From NCBI RefSeq assembly GCF_001746295.1, contig NZ_MJAH01000009.1, positions 24,531 through 88,530 on the forward strand: DNA of 64,000 nucleotides. Direction: 5' to 3'. The position numbers and the translations under genes are program-made. The DNA is from Streptomyces sp. LUP47B. GTDB lineage: Bacteria; Actinomycetota; Actinomycetes; Streptomycetales; Streptomycetaceae. The notes under the pieces were generated by a model. It saw only the letters and a program-made list of their open reading frames with translations, did no database searches and was not told where the DNA came from. Positions 53,617-62,216 of the stretch are shown here, in pieces (position 1 is the stretch's first letter; every line of letters starts with the position of its first letter).

Positions 53617-54515
53617 GCAGCGCCTCCGCGGCACTCCCGCAACCGGGACGCACGAAAGCCTTCCTGCGGCTGGTGATGATCGAGCACTCGGTCTTCGCGC
53701 TGCCGTTCGCGTACATCGCCGCGCTGACCGCGATGTTCGAGTGGGACAAGAACATCCACTGGGGGCGGCTGCTCCTGGTCACGATCTGCATGGTCGGGCT
53801 GCGGACCTTCGCCATGGCGGTCAACCGGATCATCGACCGGGAGATCGACGCGCGGAACCCCCGGACGGCACAGCGGGAGCTGGTCACCGGTGCGATGTCG
53901 GTGAAGCACGCCTGGACCGGCGCGCTGGTCGCGGTCGTGGTCTTCCTCGGCTCGGCGGCGCTGCTGAACCCGCTGTGCCTGGCGCTGGCCCCCGTCGCGG
54001 TGATCCCGATGGTGGTCTACCCGTACGGCAAGCGGTTCACGAACTTCCCGCAAGCCATCCTGGGTCTGGCCCAGGCGATGGGGCCGGTGGGCGGCTGGCT
54101 CGCGATCACCGGGGAGTGGTCCTGGGACGCGGTGCTGCTCGGTCTCGCGGTGGGCATCTGGATCGGCGGGTTCGACCTGATCTACGCCTGCCAGGACGTG
54201 GAGACGGACCGGGAGATCGGCGTCATGTCGGTGCCGGCGCGCTTCGGCATTCCCGCGGCGATCTGGGGTGCCCGGGTCTGTCACTTCCTGACGATGTCCC
54301 TCCTCATCTGGTACGCCGTCGCCACCGAGGCGGGCGGGTTCTTCTGGGTGGGGCTGATGATCGTCGCGGGTGCGTTCGTGTACGAGCACTCGATCGTGCG
54401 GCCGCATGATCTGTCCCGCCTGAACCGGGCGTTCTTCAGCGTCAACGGGTTCATCGGGATTGCCCTGTTCGTGTGCGCGCTGCTGGATCTCCTGGTTCGT
54501 GGCCTGACCGTGTAA
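53613..54515 (+). CDS. mqnP: UbiA-type prenyltransferase for menaquinone
   Basis: A 300-residue integral membrane prenyltransferase with the two Asp-rich motifs NRIIDREIDARNPRT (about 64-78) and YACQDVETDREIG. It attaches the polyprenyl chain to the naphthoate. Translation starts at GTG 53613, coupled to mqnL with GGAAGGAG eight bases upstream. An ORF starting 105 bases earlier is only a shadow. Confidence 0.93.
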   Translation: MSSASAALPQPGRTKAFLRLVMIEHSVFALPFAYIAALTAMFEWDKNIHWGRLLLVTICMVGLRTFAMAVNRIIDREIDARNPRTAQRELVTGAMSVKHAWTGALVAVVVFLGSAALLNPLCLALAPVAVIPMVVYPYGKRFTNFPQAILGLAQAMGPVGGWLAITGEWSWDAVLLGLAVGIWIGGFDLIYACQDVETDREIGVMSVPARFGIPAAIWGARVCHFLTMSLLIWYAVATEAGGFFWVGLMIVAGAFVYEHSIVRPHDLSRLNRAFFSVNGFIGIALFVCALLDLLVRGLTV

Positions 54516-54559
54516 GTACGGTGCGCCTACCATCGAGGGCAGGACCTCAGGAGGCCACC

Positions 54560-55135
54560 GTGACTGTCATCTCGGACCTTGACCGCCTGCACTCGCAGCT
54601 CAGCAAGCTGGAGGACATGTTCCCCGGCTATCTGACGGAGATTGTCGAGGGCAGCATCGTGATGAACCCGGTCAGGCCGTTCCACGGGAAGACGATCCTC
54701 AGGGTGTCAGCCGGCCTTGAGGAGCAGCTGTCACCGGAGTGGGCCTTGGTGAGTGATGTGGCGTTCCCCTTCGACGACGCCAATGAGTTCTGCCCGGACA
54801 TCGCCGTCATCCCGGCAGAGGCGGAGGCCGAGAACCGCAGCTCTTACCCCGCTGATCTGATCGAGTTCGTAGCTGAGGTGGTGTCGCCGGAGAGCGTGCG
54901 TCGTGACTACGAGATCAAGCCGCGCTGGTACGCCTCCCGAGGCATCGCCAACTACGTGATCCTCGATCCGCTGCAGGGCCACGCCGTCGCCATGTGGAAC
55001 CCAGGACCCGACGGGTACCGAGGCCGCGACACTCTCCCCTACGGCCCCGACCTGGCCGTCGACTCCCCGCTCGGCAAGCTGACGATCCCCACCTCCCGAC
55101 TCCCCGTCGACCCGAAGGCCCGGCCTCAGACCTGA
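54560..55135 (+). CDS. Uma2-family endonuclease-like protein
   Basis: A 191-residue protein matching the Uma2 (DUF820) family of PD-(D/E)XK-like nucleases: EIVEGSIVMNP, the acidic CPDIAVIPAEA and EVVSPESVRRDYEIKPRWYASRGI. GTG 54560 has an AGGAGG ribosome site five bases away. Such genes are numerous in Streptomyces; function is unclear. It interrupts the mqn cluster and overlaps the convergent rhomboid gene by 10 bases. Confidence 0.85.
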   Translation: MTVISDLDRLHSQLSKLEDMFPGYLTEIVEGSIVMNPVRPFHGKTILRVSAGLEEQLSPEWALVSDVAFPFDDANEFCPDIAVIPAEAEAENRSSYPADLIEFVAEVVSPESVRRDYEIKPRWYASRGIANYVILDPLQGHAVAMWNPGPDGYRGRDTLPYGPDLAVDSPLGKLTIPTSRLPVDPKARPQT

Positions 55136-55728
55136 ACCACTCCGCGCCCAGCCCGGCGCTTGAACACGAACGCCGTCGCCACTCCCGCCACCAGTCCCAG
55201 CAGGTGCCCCTGCCAACTGACCCCCGTCTGCGTTCGCGCCAGGCCCACCAAGATCGACGTGCCCCAGACCGCCGCCACCAGCAGCCCCACCAGCACCCCC
55301 AGCGGGCGCCGCTCCACGAAGCCGGTGACCAGCAGGTAGCCGAACAGGCCGAAGATCAGGCCCGACGCGCCCGCCGTGTTGGTGTGGGCCGGGGCTATGA
55401 GCCAGACGCCCAGGCCGTCGGCCACGATGATCAGGGCGCAGACGGCGGCGAACCGGCGCAGGCCGCCGAGGGCCGCGAGGAAGCCCATGACCAGCAGCGG
55501 GACGCTGTTCGCGGCCACGTGGGCGAAGCCGAAGTGGATGAAGGCGGCCGGGACGACGTCGATCAGCTCGGACGGGGTGCGTGGCGTGATGCCGAGGCCG
55601 TCGAGGGCGTGGCCGCTCGCCACGTCCACCACTTCCAGCAGCCACAGCAGCGCGACCCAGCCGACCATCAGCTTGGCCGCGGCCTTGGCGCGGTCACCGC
55701 GCGACCACTCGAGTTCCCTGCCCGTCAT
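55126..55728 (-). CDS. Rhomboid-family intramembrane serine protease
   Basis: A 200-residue six-helix protein with the catalytic Ser122 in GASG and His175 in WQGHLLGL, the Ser-His dyad of rhomboids. His-70 and Asn-74 in FAHVAANS match the HxxxN oxyanion element. Start ATG 55728 has GGGGGGTG just before it. The substrate is unknown. Its position between mqnP and mqnM is probably a local insertion. Confidence 0.9.
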   Translation of the reverse strand: MTGRELEWSRGDRAKAAAKLMVGWVALLWLLEVVDVASGHALDGLGITPRTPSELIDVVPAAFIHFGFAHVAANSVPLLVMGFLAALGGLRRFAAVCALIIVADGLGVWLIAPAHTNTAGASGLIFGLFGYLLVTGFVERRPLGVLVGLLVAAVWGTSILVGLARTQTGVSWQGHLLGLVAGVATAFVFKRRAGRGVVQV

Positions 55729-55819
55729 GGCACCCCCCACCACTCACTCGTCCCCATCCAGGGAACGACCGGCCCCCTTGGCCGGTTCCCACCCTGCGAC
55801 GCCGGATAGGCTCGGGGGT

Positions 55820-56503
55820 GTGAACCCAGTCAAGCCAGGAGAGACGCGGCGTACGCCTTGGATCGTAGGGGTGTCCGGCGCCTCCGGCACCCCGTATGCC
55901 GCGTCCGTGCTGCGTGCGCTCCTCGCCGCCGGTGAGAGCGTCGACCTGGTGGTCTCCCGTGCCTCGCGGCTCACCCTCCTCGACGAGACGGGGATCTCCT
56001 TCCGGGACGCGCACTGGCGCGAGGACCTGCGGGAATGGCTGGACCGGGGGGCGGACGGAAAGCCCGGCACCTTCGAGGCGGACATCGCCGACGTGCGGTA
56101 CTGGAACGCCGGGGACCTGGCCGCGGGGCCGTCCTCGGGGTCGTATCCGAGCAAGGGCATGCTGATCGTCCCCGCCTCCACCGCCTGCGTGGCCGGAGTC
56201 GCCCTCGGCCTCTCCAAGGACCTGCTGCAGCGGGCCGCGAGCGTCACCCTCAAGGAGCGCCGCAAGCTGGTCGTGGCCGTACGGGAGACCCCCTTGAACG
56301 GCCAGACCCTCCGGCATCTCGTCACGCTCGACGACGCCGGCGCGAGCGTGGTCCCGGCCTCGCCGGGTTTCTACGCGGGCGCCACCCACATCCAGGACCT
56401 GGTGGACTTCGTCGCCGGGCGGGTGCTGGACGCGGCGGGCGTCCGGCACGACCTGTACCGACGCTGGCAGGGCGAGCTGGGCGGCGGCACGTCGGATCAG
56501 TAA
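55820..56503 (+). CDS. mqnM: UbiX-type flavin prenyltransferase
   Basis: The 227-residue UbiX/Pad1 protein makes prenylated FMN for the UbiD-type decarboxylase. Motifs: VGVSGASGTPYAASVLRAL at the N-terminus and the core VPASTACVAGVALGLSKDLLQRAA with the RKLVVAVRETPLN strand. GTG 55820 is used; a much longer in-frame start is spurious. mqnM is assigned from the cluster. Confidence 0.9.
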   Translation: MNPVKPGETRRTPWIVGVSGASGTPYAASVLRALLAAGESVDLVVSRASRLTLLDETGISFRDAHWREDLREWLDRGADGKPGTFEADIADVRYWNAGDLAAGPSSGSYPSKGMLIVPASTACVAGVALGLSKDLLQRAASVTLKERRKLVVAVRETPLNGQTLRHLVTLDDAGASVVPASPGFYAGATHIQDLVDFVAGRVLDAAGVRHDLYRRWQGELGGGTSDQ

Positions 56504-56593
56504 CGCAAACGGTCGGTAAGGCAAGCGGTCAGCAAGGCACGTGGCAGTACCTCTCATCACTTCAGGCACTTTTCAGCGGAAGGCTTCGATCGC

Positions 56594-57049
56594 ATGGACG
56601 CGGTGGACAGGCAGCTCATCCAGGCCCTGAGGGAGAACGGCCGGGCCTCCTACGCGGAGCTGGGGCGCCTCGTCGGTCTGTCGGGACCCAGCGTCACCGA
56701 CCGCATCAACCGGCTGGAGGCGGCCGGGGTCATCACCGGTTACCGGGCCACCGTCGACGCCGCCTCGCTCGGCCTCGGTGTCACCGCGCTGATCGGTATC
56801 TCGCTGGGGGACGCGGTCGACCACGAGGACGTGGCGCGCCGGCTGCGGGACCTCGGGGAGATCGAGGACTGCTGGTTCATCGCGGGCGACGACTCGTACA
56901 TGCTGAAGGTCCGGGCGTCGGACGTCGACGGTCTGGAGAAGATCATCCGGCGGTTGTCCGGGACCAAGGGCGTCTCCCGGACCCGTACCACGATCGTGCT
57001 CTCCACGAAGTGGGAGAACCGGGTCGGAGAGCTGCCCGAAGAGGTGTAG
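56594..57049 (+). CDS. Lrp/AsnC-family regulator
   Basis: The 151-residue single-domain-pair regulator has an N-terminal HTH (MDAVDRQLIQALRENG; GLSGPSVTDRINRLEAAGVI) and an AsnC/RAM ligand domain. It lies between mqnM and mqnE on the same strand. It may control the cluster, possibly with an amino acid or related effector. ATG 56594. The same place in S. coelicolor is, from memory, also an AsnC-type gene. Confidence 0.9.
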   Translation: MDAVDRQLIQALRENGRASYAELGRLVGLSGPSVTDRINRLEAAGVITGYRATVDAASLGLGVTALIGISLGDAVDHEDVARRLRDLGEIEDCWFIAGDDSYMLKVRASDVDGLEKIIRRLSGTKGVSRTRTTIVLSTKWENRVGELPEEV

Positions 57050-57096
57050 ACGTACGGTTGTCGGAGTCGTTCGGGGTCGTCGGAAGAGGTGTGGGC

Positions 57097-58260
57097 ATGG
57101 ATGTCGGGCTCAAGCGCGAGCTGGAGGAGAAGGTCGGGGCCGGTGAACGGCTGACCCGTGAGGACGGCATCGCACTCTACGAGTCGGACGACCTGGCCTG
57201 GCTCGGCGGCCTCGCGCACGAGGTGCGGACGCGGAAGAACGGCGACGTCGTCCACTTCAACGTCAACCGCCACCTCAACATGACCAATGTGTGCACGGCG
57301 TCCTGCGCCTACTGCTCCTTCCAGCGCAAGCCGGGCGAGAAGGACGCGTACACGATGCGCATCGAGGAGGCGGTGAAGCTCGCCAAGGCGATGGAGGGCG
57401 AGAACCTCACCGAACTGCACATCGTCAACGGCCTGCACCCGAACCTGCCGTGGCGCTACTACCCGCGGTCGCTGCGTGAGCTGAAGGCCGCGCTGCCGGA
57501 CGTCTCCCTGAAGGCGTTCACCGCGACGGAGATCCACCACTTCGAGACCATCTCGGGTCTGTCGGCGTCGGAGATCCTGGACGAGCTGATCGACGCGGGC
57601 CTGGAGTCCCTCACCGGCGGTGGCGCGGAGATCTTCGACTGGGAGGTCCGGCAGCACATCGTGGACCACAGGACCCACTGGGAGGACTGGTCCCGGATCC
57701 ACCGCCTGGCGCACGAGAAGGGTCTCAAGACCCCGAGCACCATGCTGTACGGCCACATCGAGGAGCACAGGCACCGCGTCGACCACGTCCTGCGGCTGCG
57801 CGAGCTCCAGGACGAGACCGGCGGCTTCCAGGTCTTCATCCCGCTGCGGTACCAGCACGACTTCGTGGACGTGAAGGACGGCAAGGTCAGGAACCGCCTC
57901 CAGGCGCAGACGCGGATGGCGACGGGCGCGGAGGCCCTGAAGACCTTCGCGGTCTCCCGGCTGCTGTTCGACAACGTCCCGCACGTCAAGGTCTTCTGGG
58001 TCATGCACGGCGTCCAGACCGCCCAGCTGGCGCTCCAGCACGGCGCGGACGACATGGACGGCTCGGTGGTCGAGTACAAGATCACCCACGACGCCGACAA
58101 CTACGGCACCCCGAACAAACTGACGCGCGAGGACCTCCTGGACCTGATCCGCGACGCGGGCTTCCGCCCGGTGGAGCGGAACACGCGGTACGAGATCATC
58201 CGCGAGTACGACGGCCCGGACGCGGGACGCCGAGAGTCGCCGCAGCCGATGCGCCTCTGA
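57097..58260 (+). CDS. mqnE: Aminofutalosine synthase
   Basis: A 387-residue radical SAM enzyme with the CTASCAYCSF cluster-binding motif (Cys66, Cys70, Cys73). It adds a SAM-derived adenosyl radical to the enol ether of 3-[(1-carboxyvinyl)oxy]benzoate and forms aminofutalosine, the first committed steps of the futalosine pathway. GGAAGAG stands before ATG 57097. The long frame upstream is a shadow. Confidence 0.95.
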   Translation: MDVGLKRELEEKVGAGERLTREDGIALYESDDLAWLGGLAHEVRTRKNGDVVHFNVNRHLNMTNVCTASCAYCSFQRKPGEKDAYTMRIEEAVKLAKAMEGENLTELHIVNGLHPNLPWRYYPRSLRELKAALPDVSLKAFTATEIHHFETISGLSASEILDELIDAGLESLTGGGAEIFDWEVRQHIVDHRTHWEDWSRIHRLAHEKGLKTPSTMLYGHIEEHRHRVDHVLRLRELQDETGGFQVFIPLRYQHDFVDVKDGKVRNRLQAQTRMATGAEALKTFAVSRLLFDNVPHVKVFWVMHGVQTAQLALQHGADDMDGSVVEYKITHDADNYGTPNKLTREDLLDLIRDAGFRPVERNTRYEIIREYDGPDAGRRESPQPMRL

Positions 58261-58378
58261 CCGCGGGGCTACATGGATGTGCGGCTACCGCCGCGCGTCG
58301 GGCGTAAGTGGTCCCTTCCGGTCGCGCGGGCCCGCCGCCAGTGACGCCGACGCCTTGCGGACGGCACTGCAGCCCACC

Positions 58379-58407
58379 CAGGGGCGCGGGGAACTGCGCG
58401 ACCGGCC
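58379..58407 (+). repeat. Dispersed GC-rich element, copy 5
   Basis: Same orientation as copy 2, with one base different in its last part (CGACCGGCC rather than CGACCAGCC). Confidence 0.8.
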
Positions 58408-58496
58408 CCCACCGGTCCGCGGCCGCGCGTCGGGCGCAAGTGGCCCCTCCGGTCGCGCAGCGACGCCGCCCCCCGGCGGACGGCAGCTGCAGCCCC

Positions 58497-58525
58497 CAGG
58501 GGCGCGGGGAACGGCGCGACCAACC
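58497..58525 (+). repeat. Dispersed GC-rich element, copy 6
   Basis: Same orientation as copy 5, with GGGGAACGGCGCGACC in place of the usual GGGGAACTGCGCGACC. Confidence 0.75.
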
Positions 58526-58603
58526 CCCGCCGGCCCGCACCCGCGCTTCCGGCACAAGCCGTCCCCTTCGTTCGCGTTCCCCCACCCCGGGTACTCGCCC
58601 ACC

Positions 58604-59254
58604 ATGGTGAGTACCAAGGCACCCGAAGACGCCTACACCGCCGAACCCTTCGTTCCCGGCCGTGGCGGTCTGGCCGCTCTGCGCAAGGCCGCCGCCGGTT
58701 GCCGTGGGTGTCCCCTGCACCGGGACGCCACGCAGACCGTGTTCGGCGAGGGTGCCGCACACGCGCGCGTGATGCTCGTCGGGGAGCAGCCCGGTGATCA
58801 GGAGGACCGGCAGGGGAAGCCCTTCGTCGGTCCCGCCGGCAAGCTGCTCGACCGTGCCCTCGCGGAGGCGGGCATCGAACCGGCGGACGCGTACGTCACC
58901 AACGCGGTGAAGCACTTCAAGTTCACCCAGGCCGAGCCCCGCAAGCGCCGTATCCACAAGGCGCCCAGCCTCCGGGAGATGACGGCCTGCGGCCCCTGGC
59001 TCGCCAAGGAGCTGGAGATCGTCGAACCGGAGTTGATCGTCGTCCTCGGCGCCACCGCGGGCAAGGCCTTGCTCGGCTCGTCGTTCCGGGTGACGCAGGT
59101 GCGCGGGACCGTGCTGGAGGAGGAGATCCACGGCAGGCGGGAGCGGCTCGTGCCGACCGTGCATCCGTCGGCCGTGCTGCGGGCCGAGGACCGGGAGGGC
59201 GCGTACCGGGGCCTGGTGACGGACCTGGAGGTGGCGGCCCGGGCGCTGGGGTGA
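58604..59254 (+). CDS. udgX: UdgX-type uracil-DNA glycosylase
   Basis: A 216-residue family 4-like uracil-DNA glycosylase with the Fe-S-type cysteine pair (CRGC, residues 33-36), catalytic GEQPGD (60-65) and HPSAVLR. The loop KRRIH (114-118) is the UdgX signature; in the mycobacterial enzyme its His forms a covalent bond with uracil-containing DNA. It likely functions in uracil detection or repair. No clear ribosome site precedes ATG 58604 (GTG 58607 is also possible). Confidence 0.9.
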   Translation: MVSTKAPEDAYTAEPFVPGRGGLAALRKAAAGCRGCPLHRDATQTVFGEGAAHARVMLVGEQPGDQEDRQGKPFVGPAGKLLDRALAEAGIEPADAYVTNAVKHFKFTQAEPRKRRIHKAPSLREMTACGPWLAKELEIVEPELIVVLGATAGKALLGSSFRVTQVRGTVLEEEIHGRRERLVPTVHPSAVLRAEDREGAYRGLVTDLEVAARALG

Positions 59255-59312
59255 CGTAAGTGACGGCCGAACCCACTTGAGGCGCCGGAGGCGTAATGAC
59301 TAGCCTCGCCCC

Positions 59313-59837
59313 ATGCCCCTTACCTTCACCCTCGACCCGGCCGTAACCCCCGCCCTCCGCGACGGTCTCCTCGACCTGTGGACGGACGTCTCCAACGCGG
59401 GCGGCGCCGTCGGTTTCGTCGCGCCGGTGGAGCGGGAGACGATCCGCCCCGAGCTGGTGAAGCACTTCGTGGGGATGGCGGAGGGGCGCACGCGGCTGCT
59501 CGTAGGACACGACGAGGACGGCCAGGTCGCCGCCACCGCCTTCTTCAGCTTCAACACGCACCGGCTCATGACCCACTGGGTGTGGCTGTACACGGTGATG
59601 GTCCACCCCCGCCACCAGGGCAGGGGCTACGGCCGCGACCTCCTCTCGGCGGCGGCCGACGCGGCCCGCACCTTCGAGGACATCGAGGCGATACGGCTCA
59701 CCTGCCGTGGCGGCCTCGGTCTGGAGCGTTTCTACGGCTCCTGCGGCTACAAGGAGGTCGGCCGCATACCCGGCGCGATCCGTGTCGCACCGGGCGACGA
59801 CCGGGACGACGTGATCATGCTGCTGCCGCTCACCTGA
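59313..59837 (+). CDS. GNAT-family N-acetyltransferase
   Basis: A 174-residue acetyl-CoA-dependent acyltransferase. The motif A region is VMVHPRHQGRGYGRDLLSAA (R/Q-x-x-G-x-G/A). The end is the GYKEVGRIPGAIR strand. Substrate unknown. It has its own start 58 bp after udgX. Confidence 0.88.
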   Translation: MPLTFTLDPAVTPALRDGLLDLWTDVSNAGGAVGFVAPVERETIRPELVKHFVGMAEGRTRLLVGHDEDGQVAATAFFSFNTHRLMTHWVWLYTVMVHPRHQGRGYGRDLLSAAADAARTFEDIEAIRLTCRGGLGLERFYGSCGYKEVGRIPGAIRVAPGDDRDDVIMLLPLT

Positions 59838-59933
59838 CCCCCTTCGAGGAACGGGTGCCCGGCGTGCTTCACTGGACGGTGCCCCTTTGGGGTGTTCGGG
59901 CCGTTCGATACGGATACGGAAGAGTGGATTGAC

Positions 59934-60245
59934 ATGCTCCGCTACACGCTGATGCGCCTCGGGATCCTGGTGGGCTGCCTCGTGGTCGTCTGGGGCCTCG
60001 TCTACTCCGGCCTCTTCCCGCGGGGCCTCGGCGACTCCAACGGCATGTGGATCGTCCTGCTCTCCCTGCTGCTCTCGGCTCCGATCAGCTTCGTGGTCCT
60101 GCGCAAGGAGCGGGACCGCGCCTCCGTCAAGGTCGTGCAGCGGGTCGACCGGATGAAGGCCAACCTGGAGGCGAGCCGCAGCCAGGAGGACGAGGCCGCC
60201 GACGAGGCGAGCCGTGCCCAGGGCCAGGCTCCGCAGACCTCCTGA
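59934..60245 (+). CDS. DUF4229 membrane protein
   Basis: A 103-residue protein with two transmembrane helices (about 9-28 and 38-57) and a charged coiled-coil tail, matching DUF4229. ATG 59934 follows GGAAGAG. Function unknown. It lies next to a TetR regulator that starts 45 bases after its stop. Confidence 0.82.
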   Translation: MLRYTLMRLGILVGCLVVVWGLVYSGLFPRGLGDSNGMWIVLLSLLLSAPISFVVLRKERDRASVKVVQRVDRMKANLEASRSQEDEAADEASRAQGQAPQTS

Positions 60246-60290
60246 GGTCACGCCCGCGCTGCCGTGGCCGCGTGACCGTACGCTTTGCGC

Positions 60291-60965
60291 ATGGGTGTCG
60301 TGAAGAGCAAGCGGATGCCGCGTGCCGTGCGGGAGCAGCAGATGCTGGACGCCGCTGTGGAGATCTTCGGCCGGCGTGGGTACATGGCCGCCTCGATGGA
60401 CGAGATCGCCGAACTCGCCGGTGTGTCGAAGCCGTTGGTGTATCTGTACCTGAACTCCAAGGAAGACCTCTTCACCGCGTGCATCCGCCGGGAGGCGGCC
60501 GCGCTCACGGAGGCGGTGCGGACGGGGGTGCGGACCGATCTGCCCGCCGACCGTCAGCTCTGGGACGGACTGCTGGCCTTCTTCACCCACACCTCGCGGA
60601 GCCCGCACGGCTGGTCCGTGCTGCATCTCCAGGCGCGTATCCACGGTGAGGGGTTCGCCGCCGAGGTCACCGCGATGCGCGAGGAGATCGTGGCGTTCGT
60701 GACCCACCTGATCGTGGTCGCGGCCCGCGAGGCGCACCGCGATCCCGATCTGCCCGAGCGTGAGGTCGCCGGCCTGGCCGAGGCACTCGTCGGTGCCGCC
60801 GAGTCCCTCGCGGCCTGGGCCAACGCGACGGAGGGCGTGACCGCGAGGCAGTCGGCGGTCACCCTCATGAACTTCGCGTGGGCGGGCCTCGGAAACCTGA
60901 TGGAGGGCCACCCGTGGACCCTCCGAAACACACCCACCGAGGACGCCCCGCTGCAGGTCGGCTGA
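60291..60965 (+). CDS. TetR-family transcriptional regulator
   Basis: A 224-residue TetR regulator with the N-terminal HTH (AAVEIFGRRGYMAASMDEIAELAGVSKPLVYLYL, residues about 22-55). The ligand domain is helical and lacks obvious motifs. No good ribosome site precedes ATG 60291. It is convergent with the MaoC/FabG4 operon and may bind the 18-bp palindrome upstream of fabG4/thiolase. That link is inferred. Confidence 0.9.
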   Translation: MGVVKSKRMPRAVREQQMLDAAVEIFGRRGYMAASMDEIAELAGVSKPLVYLYLNSKEDLFTACIRREAAALTEAVRTGVRTDLPADRQLWDGLLAFFTHTSRSPHGWSVLHLQARIHGEGFAAEVTAMREEIVAFVTHLIVVAAREAHRDPDLPEREVAGLAEALVGAAESLAAWANATEGVTARQSAVTLMNFAWAGLGNLMEGHPWTLRNTPTEDAPLQVG

Positions 60966-61100
60966 CAGCAGCAGCGCCCCGACGCCCGTCCTCGGTCCAG
61001 GCCGGCCCTGGGGGTGACGCCGCGGGCACATCACCCCGAAGGCACCCCGTATCAGGTCGGCCGACGCCGTCCCCTGTCCTCCGAGGCACCCGTGCCTGTT

Positions 61101-62216
61101 TCAGGCCAGCGAGTGGACGCCCCCCGTCACATGCACGCGGTCCCCGCCGCACAGCTCGAACCGTTCCCCGTCCGCCGCGTACGTCACCGTCCCCGGCAGC
61201 AGCACCGGTGCCCTGAACTCGGCGCGAACCAGCACCGCTTGGGGCGTCCCGTGGGCCGCCAGACAGCGGGCCGCCGTCCACATGCCGTGCGCGATCGCCC
61301 TCGGGAAGCCGAAGAGGCGGGCCGTGAGCGGGTACAGGTGGATCGGGTTGCGGTCGCCGGACGCGGCGGCGTAACGCCGGCCGATGTCCCCGGCCAGCCG
61401 CCACTCGTCGACGCCGGGCAGCGGTTCATGCCGCTCGCGGTCCCGCTCCCGGTCGGTTTCCTTCGTGCGGTGCCGGGCCAGATACGTGCTCACCGACTCC
61501 CACACGACCTCCTCGCCCACCCGCAGCTCGGTCACGACCGCCGCCTCCGTACCGCGCCGGTGCGGCGCCAACCCGTCGACGTACACGGTGAGTTCGTACT
61601 CGCCCGTCGCCGCCAGCGCCCGGTACCGCGTGATCTCGATCGACGTGTGCACCAGCCCGAGCAACGGCAGTGGGAAGTCGCGCCCGCTCATCAGGCTCAT
61701 GGCCAGGGGAAAGCCCAGCACATGCGGATACGTCACCGGCAACGCGTCCTCCCCGGTCGCGAACCCGCACACCCGCTCGTAGGCGGCGAGCCGCGCCAGG
61801 TCCACCCGCAGACCGGGCAGCACCAGCCGGGTGCGGGGGAAGTCCGCGGTCGCGGCGGGCCGCTTGAAGGGGGAGCGCAGGGCGCCGAGGGCCAGGAGGG
61901 GAGTGAGGGAGGGAGACCGGGCGAGCACGGTGAGTGAGCCGTGGCGGGTGTAGGGGGCCGAGTCGGCGGGACGCCGTGAGTTCTGGGGGTGCGCGAACCG
62001 GGAGTGCGAGTCCTCGGAGGCCGAGGCGTCACCGTAGCCGTCGCCGGAGTCCCAGCCTTCGGAGCGCCCGCCCTCCGGGTCAGCTTTCTCGGGGCGCGCC
62101 TCCCCGCCCCCCAGCCGCACCCCGTCGGAGTTCGCCCCCGCGGAACCCGGGCCCTCGGCCCGTTCCCCCTCGCCGCACGGCCCTCCGGCCTGCCCGTCCT
62201 CCGAGTGCGTCCCCAC
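61101..62216 (-). CDS. MaoC-like (hot-dog) hydratase with acidic N-terminal extension
   Basis: The conserved part (from about residue 97) is a double hot-dog hydratase, with the hydratase-2-type ASGDRNPIHLYPLTARLFGF stretch near its C-terminal half. It resembles mycobacterial HtdX and would hydrate enoyl-CoA or ACP in fatty-acid metabolism. GTG 62216 overlaps the fabG4 TAG, giving 371 residues whose first ~96 are acidic and Gly/Ser-rich with strong coding-type third positions. The alternative GTG 61928 gives 275 residues and lacks a ribosome site. I favour 62216 but not firmly. Confidence 0.8.
   Translation of the reverse strand: MGTHSEDGQAGGPCGEGERAEGPGSAGANSDGVRLGGGEARPEKADPEGGRSEGWDSGDGYGDASASEDSHSRFAHPQNSRRPADSAPYTRHGSLTVLARSPSLTPLLALGALRSPFKRPAATADFPRTRLVLPGLRVDLARLAAYERVCGFATGEDALPVTYPHVLGFPLAMSLMSGRDFPLPLLGLVHTSIEITRYRALAATGEYELTVYVDGLAPHRRGTEAAVVTELRVGEEVVWESVSTYLARHRTKETDRERDRERHEPLPGVDEWRLAGDIGRRYAAASGDRNPIHLYPLTARLFGFPRAIAHGMWTAARCLAAHGTPQAVLVRAEFRAPVLLPGTVTYAADGERFELCGGDRVHVTGGVHSLA

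Larger units (their letters stand above)
58291..58545. repeat. Imperfect tandem duplication of about 130 bp
   Basis: Unit 1 (58291-58422) and unit 2 (58423 to about 58545) both start CCGCGCGTCGGGCG and carry GCGGACGGCA then CAGGGGCGCGGGGAAC. Unit 2 is shorter by several deletions. Each contains one dispersed GC-rich element (58379-58407, 58497-58525). Confidence 0.75.
58261..58603. other. Gap of about 340 bp holding a duplicated repeat block
   Basis: No gene seen. The gap consists mostly of a tandem duplication (58291-58422 and 58423-58545), then the start region of the UdgX gene. Confidence 0.75.

Noticed and set aside
58261..58603. Short gene in the repeat gap
   Set aside because: Frames here mirror the repeated DNA and are Pro/Arg-rich; no start with a ribosome site before udgX.
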